From CAZPUR01 sp964589815 (lineage in GTDB: Bacteria > Patescibacteriota > Microgenomatia > UBA1400): a stretch of DNA of 35,241 bases. Each line of letters begins with the position of its first letter. Positions within the stretch are counted from its first letter, which is position 1. Below the pieces are notes generated by a model. The model had not been told where the DNA came from. It made no database searches and worked only from the letters and a program-made list of their open reading frames with translations. Both the position numbers and the translations under genes were made by a program. The stretch spans positions 1 to 35,241 of the forward strand of contig CAZPUR010000012.1 in assembly GCA_964589815.1 (NCBI GenBank). The letters are read 5' to 3'. Below are positions 22,638-29,956 of this stretch, one piece after another.

Positions 22638-24458
22638 TTAAATCTGGAAGGTCTTTCTTTCTTCAAATTCCTGTCTTTTGCCTTTATTCCAAAGTTTAAC
22701 TGAGCGGAAATAACCAACAATGCGGGAGTAAACCTCAGTGGCTTGACCACAGGTAGGACAAGTAAACCTCTGGCCTTTAATCCGACCATGCTTAGAACAA
22801 ATGGAAAAAGTTGGGGTCAGGGTAAAATAAGGCAGCTTAGTATTAAAAGCAATTTTCTTAACCAGGCTCCGGGCCTGCTGCCAATCAATTTCCTCACCTA
22901 AAAAGGTATGGAAAATAGTCCCCCCCGTGTATAAAGGCTGAATATCATCTTGATGAAGCAAAGCCTCACCAATATCATCAGTATAATCAACCGGCAGCTG
23001 GCTGGAATTGGTCAGATAAGGCGCTTCTTTGCTGCCGGAAACCTTGATTTTAGGATGATATTTTTTATCCAACAAGGCAAAACGGTAAGCCGTCGATTCC
23101 GCCGGCGTTGCTTCCAAGTTATATAAATAACCTGTTTCTTTCTGGTATTGGACCAGTTTTTTGCGCATAAACTGAAGCATCTCCATAGCAAAAAGCTTGC
23201 CCCGAGAATGAGCAATATCAACTCCGAGCAGATTTAAACAAGCCTCATTAGCCCCGCAAAGGCCAATGGTAGAAAAATAATTCCTAAAACTGCCTAAATA
23301 AGACCTGGCATAAGGCATTAAGCCCTCTCTAAGATTTTTGCTTACTAATTCCCTTTTGATTTCTAAAGAATCTTTGGCTAAATCCATATATTTGGCTAAA
23401 AGCTCAAAAAACCTAGTCTTGCCTTTTTTTCTAGCCAAATAGGCTAAGCGATTGAGATTAATGGTAACCACCCCGATTGAACCGGTGCTATCGCCTTTAC
23501 CCCACATACTGCCGGGCTGGTTCATTAACTGGTTGAGGTTAAGGTTTAAACGGCAGCACATGGCTCTAATGGAATTAGGGTCAAGATTGGAACCAATATA
23601 GTTTTGAAAATAAGGGATGCCAAAACGGGCTGCCAATTTAAAAATTAAACGAGCAATAGGGCTATTCCAGTTAAAATCTTTGGTTAAATTATAGGTAGGA
23701 ATGGGAAAAGTAAAAATTCTGCCCACATCATCGCCTTCCAGCATCACTTCTAAAAAAGCCCGATTAATCATATTCATTTCCTTTTGATATTCACCATATC
23801 TTTGCATTTGCTCTTTGCCGCCAATAATCACCTGTTTCTTGGCTAAATCCTCTGCCGGCTTAATGTCAAAGGTAAAGTTAGTAAAAGGCATCTCAAATCC
23901 CCATTTAGAAGGCACGTTAAGAGAAAAGACCAGCCTTTGCATCTCCTGCTTAACCTCTTCAAAACTTAATTTATCTTCTCTGACAAAGGGGGCTAAATAA
24001 GTATCGACTGAGGAAAAAGCCTGAGCCCCGGCAAATTCATTGTAAGTGCAGCGCAAAAAATTAATCATGTGCAAAATGGCGGTATCAAAGTGTTTGGCCG
24101 GCCTTGAGTCAACCTGAAAAGGCAGGTTGCCAAAACCCATTAACAAAAGGTTTTGCAAGCTCCAACCGGCGCAATAACCGACTAAGCCATGAGTCAGGTC
24201 GTGGATGTGAAAGATGCCTTGCTCATGAGTTTGACTGATTTCCTCAGGATATATTTCGTTTAAAACATAGTTGGCAATGACGCTGCCGGCCGTATGCAAA
24301 ACCAAACCGGAAAAAGAATAATTGGAATTGGAGTTAACATTAGCTTTCCAGCCATTTTGAAGGAGATAATCCTTAACTGTTTTTTCAACGTCAAGTTTAT
24401 GATTATCTATTTTTTCGATTTTTTGATCTGGAGCAAAGGCTAACTGTTGATCAACCAT
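22638..24458 (-). CDS. nrdD: Anaerobic (class III) ribonucleoside-triphosphate reductase
   Basis: Glycyl-radical enzyme that makes deoxynucleotides without oxygen. The 606-aa protein has the barrel segments FHIHDLTHGLVGYCAGWSL and FAGAQAFSSVDTYLAPF, a double-Cys RAMCCRLNLN, STIGLCGANE, the zinc region CSKHG...CPTCG and the C-terminal radical loop SRIVGYFRSVKLWNKGK with Gly582. There is no N-terminal ATP-cone, so allosteric on/off control by ATP/dATP through that domain is missing. The activase NrdG is not in this window. No Shine-Dalgarno is seen; the ATG follows a hairpin/U-tract by 7 nt. Confidence 0.95.
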   Translation of the reverse strand: MVDQQLAFAPDQKIEKIDNHKLDVEKTVKDYLLQNGWKANVNSNSNYSFSGLVLHTAGSVIANYVLNEIYPEEISQTHEQGIFHIHDLTHGLVGYCAGWSLQNLLLMGFGNLPFQVDSRPAKHFDTAILHMINFLRCTYNEFAGAQAFSSVDTYLAPFVREDKLSFEEVKQEMQRLVFSLNVPSKWGFEMPFTNFTFDIKPAEDLAKKQVIIGGKEQMQRYGEYQKEMNMINRAFLEVMLEGDDVGRIFTFPIPTYNLTKDFNWNSPIARLIFKLAARFGIPYFQNYIGSNLDPNSIRAMCCRLNLNLNQLMNQPGSMWGKGDSTGSIGVVTINLNRLAYLARKKGKTRFFELLAKYMDLAKDSLEIKRELVSKNLREGLMPYARSYLGSFRNYFSTIGLCGANEACLNLLGVDIAHSRGKLFAMEMLQFMRKKLVQYQKETGYLYNLEATPAESTAYRFALLDKKYHPKIKVSGSKEAPYLTNSSQLPVDYTDDIGEALLHQDDIQPLYTGGTIFHTFLGEEIDWQQARSLVKKIAFNTKLPYFTLTPTFSICSKHGRIKGQRFTCPTCGQATEVYSRIVGYFRSVKLWNKGKRQEFEERKTFQI

Positions 24459-24465
24459 AAATGCT

Positions 24466-24489
24466 AAAAAACGCGAAATAATAGTCGCG
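24466..24489 (-). terminator. Leader hairpin with U-tract before nrdD (possible attenuator)
   Basis: Minus-strand CGCGA (24485-24489), loop CTATTATT, TCGCG (24472-24476), then six T (24466-24471), ending 7 nt before the nrdD ATG. Since the promoter lies upstream at 24533-24562, this would stop transcription before nrdD unless opened. The stem is only 5 bp, so strength is uncertain. Repeated GCGAAA-type octamers at 24472, 24486, 24495 and 24514 in the leader could give alternative pairings. Confidence 0.55.
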
Positions 24490-24510
24490 AAATTGGCGAA
24501 AATAATCTTT

Positions 24511-24562
24511 TTTCACGAAATCACCTAAATTAATTTTAGGCACTTTGTGAAAATGATGTCAA
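24511..24562 (-). promoter_or_regulatory. nrdD promoter overlapped by an inverted repeat
   Basis: Minus-strand TTGACA (24557-24562), 18-nt spacer, TAAAAT (24533-24538). A long inverted repeat (24511-24552) with outer TTTCAC/GTGAAA and inner CCTAAA/TTTAGG arms covers the -10 and spacer, where a repressor would act. It does not match the known NrdR box pattern, so the regulator is unknown. Confidence 0.7.
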
Positions 24563-24716
24563 GCCCCAAACCAGAACACCATTAACCAGAATAAATTCGA
24601 TTCACGGCCAGGAGTTCGGTTTGGGGCGCAGACCCCGCATAGGACGCGCGATCCGACGTAACGTCGGATCAGAAATTGTGCGGGGTCAAGGGGTAAATTT
24701 TGCGGGGTCAAGGGGT
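24563..24716. repeat. Nested inverted repeats and a 22-bp tandem repeat between topA and nrdD
   Basis: Three perfect inverted repeats are packed here: GCCCCAAACC/GGTTTGGGGC (24563-24572 and 24618-24627), GACCCCGCA/TGCGGGGTC (24631-24639 and 24679-24687), and inside the latter GATCCGACG/CGTCGGATC (24650-24658 and 24662-24670). They are followed by two 22-bp direct repeats (24673-24694, 24695-24716) identical at 21 positions, each with GCGGGGTCAAGGGGT. The topA stop lies in the tandem repeat. The block is GC-rich against an AT-rich background. Confidence 0.88.
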
Positions 24717-26701
24717 ATTTTTGGGCTTGTACCCCCCTCTGGGCGCGGCTTTCGCCACGAAGCCCATTTGCATTTAGGCCAGTTGGAGCAGCCATAAAAG
24801 GTTTTGCCTTTTTTGGTTCTCCTAATCACAATATCCCCCTTACACTCAGGACATTTCATTCCCTTAATTTTTTCCACATAAACGGCTTTCCAATCACAAT
24901 CAGGAAATCTTGAACAGGATAAAAACTTGCCAAAACGGCCGAGTCTAATCACCTGTTCTCCTTTTTTGCATTGGGGGCACTTTTTACCGATTTTTTCCAC
25001 TTCAATTTTGACTCTTTTGGCTTTTTCTGCTACTTTTTTTAATTTTTGGGCAAAAGGCGAGTAAAACTCTTTGATTACCGGCGCCCATTCTCTTTTTCCC
25101 TGGGCAATTTTATCCAAATCATCTTCCATTTTGGCCGTAAAGTCATAATCAACAATATTTTCAAAATACTTAATAATAAAATCATTGACTGTCTCTCCTA
25201 CTAGCGTCGGTTGGAAAAAGCCTTCGATTTTCTCCACGTATTGCCTGTTTTGAATGGTGCTGATAATCGACGCATAAGTAGAAGGCCTGCCAATTCCTCT
25301 TTCTTCTAAAGCCTTAATTAATGAACCTTCGGTATAGCGGGCTGGCGGCTGGGTAAACTTTTGCTCGGTTATAACCTTAATTAATTGAAGCAATTCACCT
25401 TCAGAAAGTTCAGGTAATGGTTTTTCTATTTGATCATTGGATGATTTTTGATATATCTTTTTCCAGCCAGGAAAAACTTCTCTTTGACCCATAGCCCGCA
25501 GCAAATACTTATCTGCCTTAATATCGACCACATTTCTTTTTAATAATTGTTCTTTCATTTGACAGGCAATAAAACGATTAAAAATCAACTTATATAATTT
25601 CTCCCCATCCCCCTTTAGCTTTGAGCTTTGAGTTTTGCCTGCCCGTCCTCTGGCGTGGAGCTTTGAGCTTATTCTTGTTGGTCTAATTGCCTCATGGGCC
25701 TCCTGAGCTAATTTAGACTTAGTTTTAAACCTTCTGATTGCTTCCGGCAGATATTCCTTGCCAAACACTTCCTCAATATATTTTCTGGCTTTATCAATCG
25801 CCTGCTGAGCTAAATTAACTGAATCGGTCCGATGATAAGTAATCAAACCTTTTTCATAAAGTTGCTGAGCCTCGCGCATGGTTTTTTTAGCAGACCAGTG
25901 AAAAAGACTGGAACCAGCCCGTTGCAAAGTAGAAGTAATAAAAGGCGGCGGGGGTGAATTTTTGACCTCTTTGCTAACAATTTTCTCTACCTGATGCTGA
26001 GCTTTTTTAAGATTGGTTACAATAAGACTGGCTTCTTTTTTGTTCCCAACCTCAAGCTTCTTATCATTGATTTTTATCAGTTGAGCAATAAAATATTTTG
26101 CTTTTTTCGTTTTAAGTTTTTCTTTTATTAACCAGAATTCTTCGGGTTTAAAATCCTTGATTTCTCTTTCTCTTTCTACAATTAGCCTGACTGCGGGTGA
26201 CTGAACCCGACCGGCAGAAAGACCGCGGCGCACCTTGCGCCACAATAAAGGAGAAAGTTTATACCCTACCAGTCTATCTAAAACTCTTCTGGCTTGTTGA
26301 GCATCGACCAATTTCATATTAATCATTCCCGGACTTCTAAGGGCTTCTTCAATGGCCGCTTTGGTGATTTCATGAAAGGTAATTCTGATAAATTTTTCTT
26401 TTTTCCCTTTTGAACATAAAACCCGAACGTGATAGGCAATTGCTTCTCCTTCTCTATCCGGGTCAGTGGCTAAAATAATCTGGCCTGCTTTTGAGGCTGC
26501 TTTTTTCAACTTACCAATAGCCTCACTTTTGCCCTCTGATTCTACATAAGTAGGTTTAAAATTGTTTTTAATGTCTACTCCCAGCTCTTTTCTGGGTAAA
26601 TCGCGCACATGGCCCATTGAAGCCATAATTTGATATTCGTTTCCTAAAAAACGAGTAAGAGTCCGAGCTTTGGTTGGTGATTCAACAATAACAAGTTTCA
26701 T
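24686..26701 (-). CDS. topA: DNA topoisomerase I
   Basis: Type IA topoisomerase that relaxes negative supercoils. The 671-aa protein begins with the Toprim VIVESPTKA and LATDPDREGE (Asp80, Asp82, Glu86). The catalytic Tyr289 is in GLITYHRTDS, and RGIGRPSTYASIISTIQNR follows. Two C-terminal four-Cys zinc modules (CPQCKKG...CSRFPDC and CPECKGD...CSNWPKC) complete it. Two oddities: residues 345-363 (SSKLHARGRAGKTQSSKLK) look like an inserted dispersed repeat, and the last ~11 residues (KIPLDPAKFTP) are encoded by the 22-bp tandem repeat beyond the gene. Confidence 0.97.
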   Translation of the reverse strand: MKLVIVESPTKARTLTRFLGNEYQIMASMGHVRDLPRKELGVDIKNNFKPTYVESEGKSEAIGKLKKAASKAGQIILATDPDREGEAIAYHVRVLCSKGKKEKFIRITFHEITKAAIEEALRSPGMINMKLVDAQQARRVLDRLVGYKLSPLLWRKVRRGLSAGRVQSPAVRLIVEREREIKDFKPEEFWLIKEKLKTKKAKYFIAQLIKINDKKLEVGNKKEASLIVTNLKKAQHQVEKIVSKEVKNSPPPPFITSTLQRAGSSLFHWSAKKTMREAQQLYEKGLITYHRTDSVNLAQQAIDKARKYIEEVFGKEYLPEAIRRFKTKSKLAQEAHEAIRPTRISSKLHARGRAGKTQSSKLKGDGEKLYKLIFNRFIACQMKEQLLKRNVVDIKADKYLLRAMGQREVFPGWKKIYQKSSNDQIEKPLPELSEGELLQLIKVITEQKFTQPPARYTEGSLIKALEERGIGRPSTYASIISTIQNRQYVEKIEGFFQPTLVGETVNDFIIKYFENIVDYDFTAKMEDDLDKIAQGKREWAPVIKEFYSPFAQKLKKVAEKAKRVKIEVEKIGKKCPQCKKGEQVIRLGRFGKFLSCSRFPDCDWKAVYVEKIKGMKCPECKGDIVIRRTKKGKTFYGCSNWPKCKWASWRKPRPEGGTSPKIPLDPAKFTP

Positions 26702-26847
26702 AAATTTCTAATTATTCTAATTGCTCTAATTATTCTAAATAAATCCCAAAATCCTAATGACTTAAATTTTTGAATTGATGCTTGGTGCTTTTAACATTTT
26801 TTAGGTCAATTAGAAATTAGGTCAATTAATTTTGGCCTTTAGGCCAA
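26702..26847. repeat. Repeat-rich gap and palindrome between topA and dprA
   Basis: Contains direct copies of CTAATTATTCTAA (26707-26737) and of TTAGGTCAATTA (about 26801-26830). It closes with the palindrome TTGGCCTTTAGGCCAA (26832-26847), inside which dprA stops. No strong promoter for topA was found, so it is probably read from upstream. Confidence 0.65.
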
Positions 26848-27954
26848 TATATAGTTTCCCTGTCCAATGTTTTTAACCATACCGTTAAGTTCCATTTGTG
26901 TCAAGTAAGAAAGTGTCTGACCAGGATCAAGTTGAATCTGTTGAACAATCTCATCAATATGTTTGCCTCCATCGGTGAGCAATTGCCAAATCCTTTCTTC
27001 TTGTTTATCTTTAAACTTTTTTATTTTTGATAGCTTTGGCCTATCTGTTATTTTTCGGCCAAAGGCCGACCGGCCTTTGGCTGGTATTTCTTCCAGGATA
27101 TCTTCCACCTTGGTGATTAACTTGGCTCCTATTTTAATTAAATCCGCCGGGCCTTCGCTAAAAGAAGAAGTAATCGGGCCGGGAACAGCTAATAATTTCC
27201 GTTTTTGCTCTAAACAAAATTGGCTAGTAATTTTAGTGCCGGAAACAGTCGCTCCTTCAGTCACTAAAACGCCCAAAGATAAACCGGAAATAATCCGATT
27301 CCGGGAAGGAAAATTTCCTTTTAAAGGCGGTTCGCCAAGGCCCAAACAACTAATGACGGCACCTAAACCTAAGTTGATAATTTTTTCTGCTAAAGCCTTA
27401 TGTTCGGGTGGATAAATCTCATCCAAACCTGAACCTAAAACCGCGATTGTCCGGCCGCCGTTACCTAAGGCAAGACGGTGGGCAATGCTATCAACCCCAC
27501 GGGCCAATCCGGAAATAATCGTAAATCCGTAAGCCGTTAAGCCTTTAACTAATCTTTCTGTCACTTCTCTGCCGTAAGGCGTGATTTTTCTTGTTCCGAT
27601 CACTGCTATAGACAAAGCATCCTGAGGTAAAATTCGACCTTTTATGTAAATTAAAGGTGGTGGTGAATCAATTTTTTTTAAATTTTTTGGGTATTCTTCA
27701 TCATCAACTATAATAAATCTTATAAGATTTTTCTCTAGCCTAACTAGAGCCGAATTAAAATCAATCGTTTCTCTGAATTTTAAAAAATTTTCCAAGATAG
27801 CAAAGGGAATCTTTGTTTGTTTTAATTTAGATTCAGAAACCTGCCAAGCTTTTTTAGCCGAACCAAAAATTTTTAATAAATGATAAAATCTTTTGGCTCC
27901 GATACCGTGGAAAATATTAAATCCCAACCAATAATGTCTTTCGTCTAATTTCAT
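26839..27954 (-). CDS. dprA: DNA processing protein DprA
   Basis: Loads RecA on incoming single-stranded DNA in natural transformation. From the ATG at 27954 the protein has 371 aa (a TTG at 27972 is the only longer start). It shows an N-terminal HhH-like region, the Rossmann-fold signature SIAVIGTRKITPYGREVTE, GLARGVDSIAHRLAL, VLGSGLDEIYPPEH, FPSRNRIISGLS and a C-terminal winged helix (near 310-371). Between fold and winged helix lies AKGRSAFG, encoded by a perfect 11-bp-arm palindrome. The gene begins directly after the PBP2 stop and ends in another palindrome. Confidence 0.95.
   Translation of the reverse strand: MKLDERHYWLGFNIFHGIGAKRFYHLLKIFGSAKKAWQVSESKLKQTKIPFAILENFLKFRETIDFNSALVRLEKNLIRFIIVDDEEYPKNLKKIDSPPPLIYIKGRILPQDALSIAVIGTRKITPYGREVTERLVKGLTAYGFTIISGLARGVDSIAHRLALGNGGRTIAVLGSGLDEIYPPEHKALAEKIINLGLGAVISCLGLGEPPLKGNFPSRNRIISGLSLGVLVTEGATVSGTKITSQFCLEQKRKLLAVPGPITSSFSEGPADLIKIGAKLITKVEDILEEIPAKGRSAFGRKITDRPKLSKIKKFKDKQEERIWQLLTDGGKHIDEIVQQIQLDPGQTLSYLTQMELNGMVKNIGQGNYILA
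27058..27081. repeat. In-frame 24-bp palindrome inside dprA
   Basis: GCCAAAGGCCG and CGGCCTTTGGC form perfect 11-bp arms around a 2-nt centre (AC). It encodes AKGRSAFG near residues 292-299 in the linker before the C-terminal domain. The AAAGGCC core resembles the palindrome at 26832-26847 at the end of the same gene. Confidence 0.88.
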
Positions 27955-27955
27955 A

Positions 27956-29455
27956 TTATTTTTCTTTTTCAAACCAATATTTTAAAATTTCTTTAGCTAT
28001 GGGGGCGGCTACTTGAGAACCTTCGCCCGCTTTTTCCAACAAAACCGTCACCACCACTTCTGGTTCTTCTACCGGGGCAAAAACAGTAAACCAAGCGTGA
28101 GTCCTGTCTTGGGGATCGCCAAATTCAGCCGTGCCGGTTTTGCAAGCTGCTTGAGGTTCAAATCCAGCAAACACCGGCGCGGTCCCATTTTCTTCACAGG
28201 CCTGTTTCATTCCTTCTCTAATTAAATCAAGGTTTTCTTTTTTAATCCCCAAATCACGACAGAAATTACCATTATCAGCCAAGAGAAAATGAGGCTGACA
28301 GAATTGGCCACCGGAAGCAATAATGGAAGCCAACTGATGAACCTGTAAAGGGGTGAGAAGCAGGTTTCCCTGACCAATGGCGGTAATATAAGTATCGCCC
28401 AAATACCAGCTCTCGGTTTTATTCAGTTTTTTCCACTCGGGAGTAGGAATTAAACCTTCGGCTTCGCCGGGCAGGTCAATGCCCAAAACAGAGCCTAAGC
28501 CCAAATATTTAGCCCAATCCGCCAGCTGACCGATGCCCAACCACTCACCCACTTTATAAAAATAAATGTCATTGCTTCTTTTAATCGCTTTGACAATATC
28601 TAACTTTCCCTCTTTGGCGCCGTATTGAGTGTAATACCAGTTGCTATAACTATATTTCCGGCCATAGCGTTCAATCTCAATCACCCCCTCATCTTCGACC
28701 AAAGTAGATTTATCTATCTTGCCTTCTTCCAGGCCAGCCACCGCCGTCACAATTTTAAAAACAGAGCCCGGCGGATAAAGACCGGCCACCGCCCGATTAA
28801 ACATCGGCTGATTAGAATCATTTAAAACTTTATTAATTTTATCTTCCTGACTTTTGGTAAAAATATTGGGGTCAAAAGAAGGATAAGAAACCAAAGCTAA
28901 AATTTGACCGGTTGAGGCTTGAGAAACTATAATCGCTCCGATCATATTTTTCTCCTTTAAAAGTTGATAAACTTTTTCTTGAAGTCCAAGGTCTAGGGTT
29001 AAATCAAGACTTTCTCCTGTTTGGGCTTCGATTTTTTTAAGCTCTCTTACCATTCCTCCTTGAGCATCTGTTTCGACAATCACCCCGCCATCTTTTCCTC
29101 GTAAGGCCTGGTCATAATATTTTTCTAATCCTATTTTCCCTACCGAGTCTCCAGGTTGATAAACAGAACCATCCAATTCTTCCTCGGAAATTTCACCCAG
29201 ATAGCCTAAAACATGGGCCAAAGCTTCACTATAAATATATTCTCTCCCTTCAGGAGTATTGCGAACTAAAATTTCTCCCTGACGATCATAGATGACGCCC
29301 CGATCAGCGGGTATTTTAACAATCTTAATCCGATTTTCCTGCGATAATTGCCGGTTTTCCGCACCCTGAATCGTCTGCAATTGAAATAAACGCAGCCAAA
29401 GAATTAAAAAAGAAATAAAAAGAAAAATAATGAAAGGAAAGGCTTCGGGTTTCAC
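27956..29455 (-). CDS. mrdA: Penicillin-binding protein 2 (peptidoglycan transpeptidase)
   Basis: Class B transpeptidase for cell elongation. The 499-aa protein has an N-terminal membrane anchor (residues ~5-25), the pedestal motif ADRGVIYDRQGEILVRN, and the transpeptidase motifs PPGSVFK with Ser231 and Lys234, RSNDIYFY (the SxD form typical of PBP2) and CKTGTAEF. It is shorter than the usual 600+ aa. A GTG at 29455 is the only suitable start. It follows an mreD-like gene, the normal mreD-mrdA order, although mreB, mreC and rodA are not in the window. Confidence 0.94.
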   Translation of the reverse strand: MKPEAFPFIIFLFISFLILWLRLFQLQTIQGAENRQLSQENRIKIVKIPADRGVIYDRQGEILVRNTPEGREYIYSEALAHVLGYLGEISEEELDGSVYQPGDSVGKIGLEKYYDQALRGKDGGVIVETDAQGGMVRELKKIEAQTGESLDLTLDLGLQEKVYQLLKEKNMIGAIIVSQASTGQILALVSYPSFDPNIFTKSQEDKINKVLNDSNQPMFNRAVAGLYPPGSVFKIVTAVAGLEEGKIDKSTLVEDEGVIEIERYGRKYSYSNWYYTQYGAKEGKLDIVKAIKRSNDIYFYKVGEWLGIGQLADWAKYLGLGSVLGIDLPGEAEGLIPTPEWKKLNKTESWYLGDTYITAIGQGNLLLTPLQVHQLASIIASGGQFCQPHFLLADNGNFCRDLGIKKENLDLIREGMKQACEENGTAPVFAGFEPQAACKTGTAEFGDPQDRTHAWFTVFAPVEEPEVVVTVLLEKAGEGSQVAAPIAKEILKYWFEKEK

Positions 29456-29562
29456 TAATATCTAATATCTCATCCAAGGGACGATCATCCTCTGGATGAT
29501 AATATCTAATATCTAATAAAATTCCTGCCTGCCGGCAGGCAGGTCCAATTTTTAATATCAAA
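29456..29562. repeat. Repeat cluster between mreD-like and mrdA
   Basis: Contains tandem AATATCT copies, the second copy of the tandem mini-hairpin element (29470-29501, 29 of 32 matches to 4528-4559 inverted), and the perfect palindrome CCTGCCTGCCGGCAGGCAGG (29524-29543), a type I associate with CPR genomes. TTAGGAATTTCC follows at 29570-29581 within the mreD-like 3' end. Confidence 0.85.
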
Positions 29563-29925
29563 TTAGAAATTAGGAATTTCCAGTTCTTTTCCTTTCATTC
29601 TATTAACAAGAGAAAGAATAATCAAGCTTAAACCAATCACCAGCAGGTTTTGTTTTAGAGAATAAGAGCCTTTATTTATCCAGGTAAAAAAAAGGTCAGC
29701 CAAAATAATAAAACTTAATTGAAAAAAAAGATGAGAAGAAGAGAATTTTTCTTGATAAAGAAAAACTAAAAAACAGATGGTTAAGAACACTAAAGAAGAA
29801 AAACCAACTAAATTAGCCAAAATTAAATCATTAACCAGGCCAAAAGCAAAAGCCAACCAAAAAACTTTTTTAAAACCCCCAACATAAAAAGCGAAAATAA
29901 TGATAATAAATAGTAGAAAATTCAA
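29563..29925 (-). CDS. mreD: MreD-like rod-shape membrane protein
   Basis: A 120-aa, almost entirely hydrophobic protein with about four membrane helices (FLLFIIIIFAFYVGG, a middle pair and LLVIGLSLIILSLV). Size, topology, the GLVNDLIL segment and position just before mrdA fit MreD, which helps position the elongation machinery. It starts at TTG (29925) in an AT-rich context; no ATG is available near. The last residues (EIPNF) come from a dispersed AT-rich repeat. Sequence identity alone is weak; context carries much of the call. Confidence 0.7.
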   Translation of the reverse strand: MNFLLFIIIIFAFYVGGFKKVFWLAFAFGLVNDLILANLVGFSSLVFLTICFLVFLYQEKFSSSHLFFQLSFIILADLFFTWINKGSYSLKQNLLVIGLSLIILSLVNRMKGKELEIPNF

Positions 29926-29956
29926 AATATAATTAGTTATAATAACTTATTTATTT

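Noticed and set aside
24559..24795. Open frame of 78 codons overlapping the topA end
   Set aside because: It is made of the nested inverted and tandem repeats and is out of frame with topA; no ribosome binding site.
28150..28170. GGTTCAAATCC, resembling a tRNA T-loop
   Set aside because: It lies inside the mrdA coding frame (FEPQAACKTG) and no acceptor stem, D-arm or anticodon arm surrounds it.
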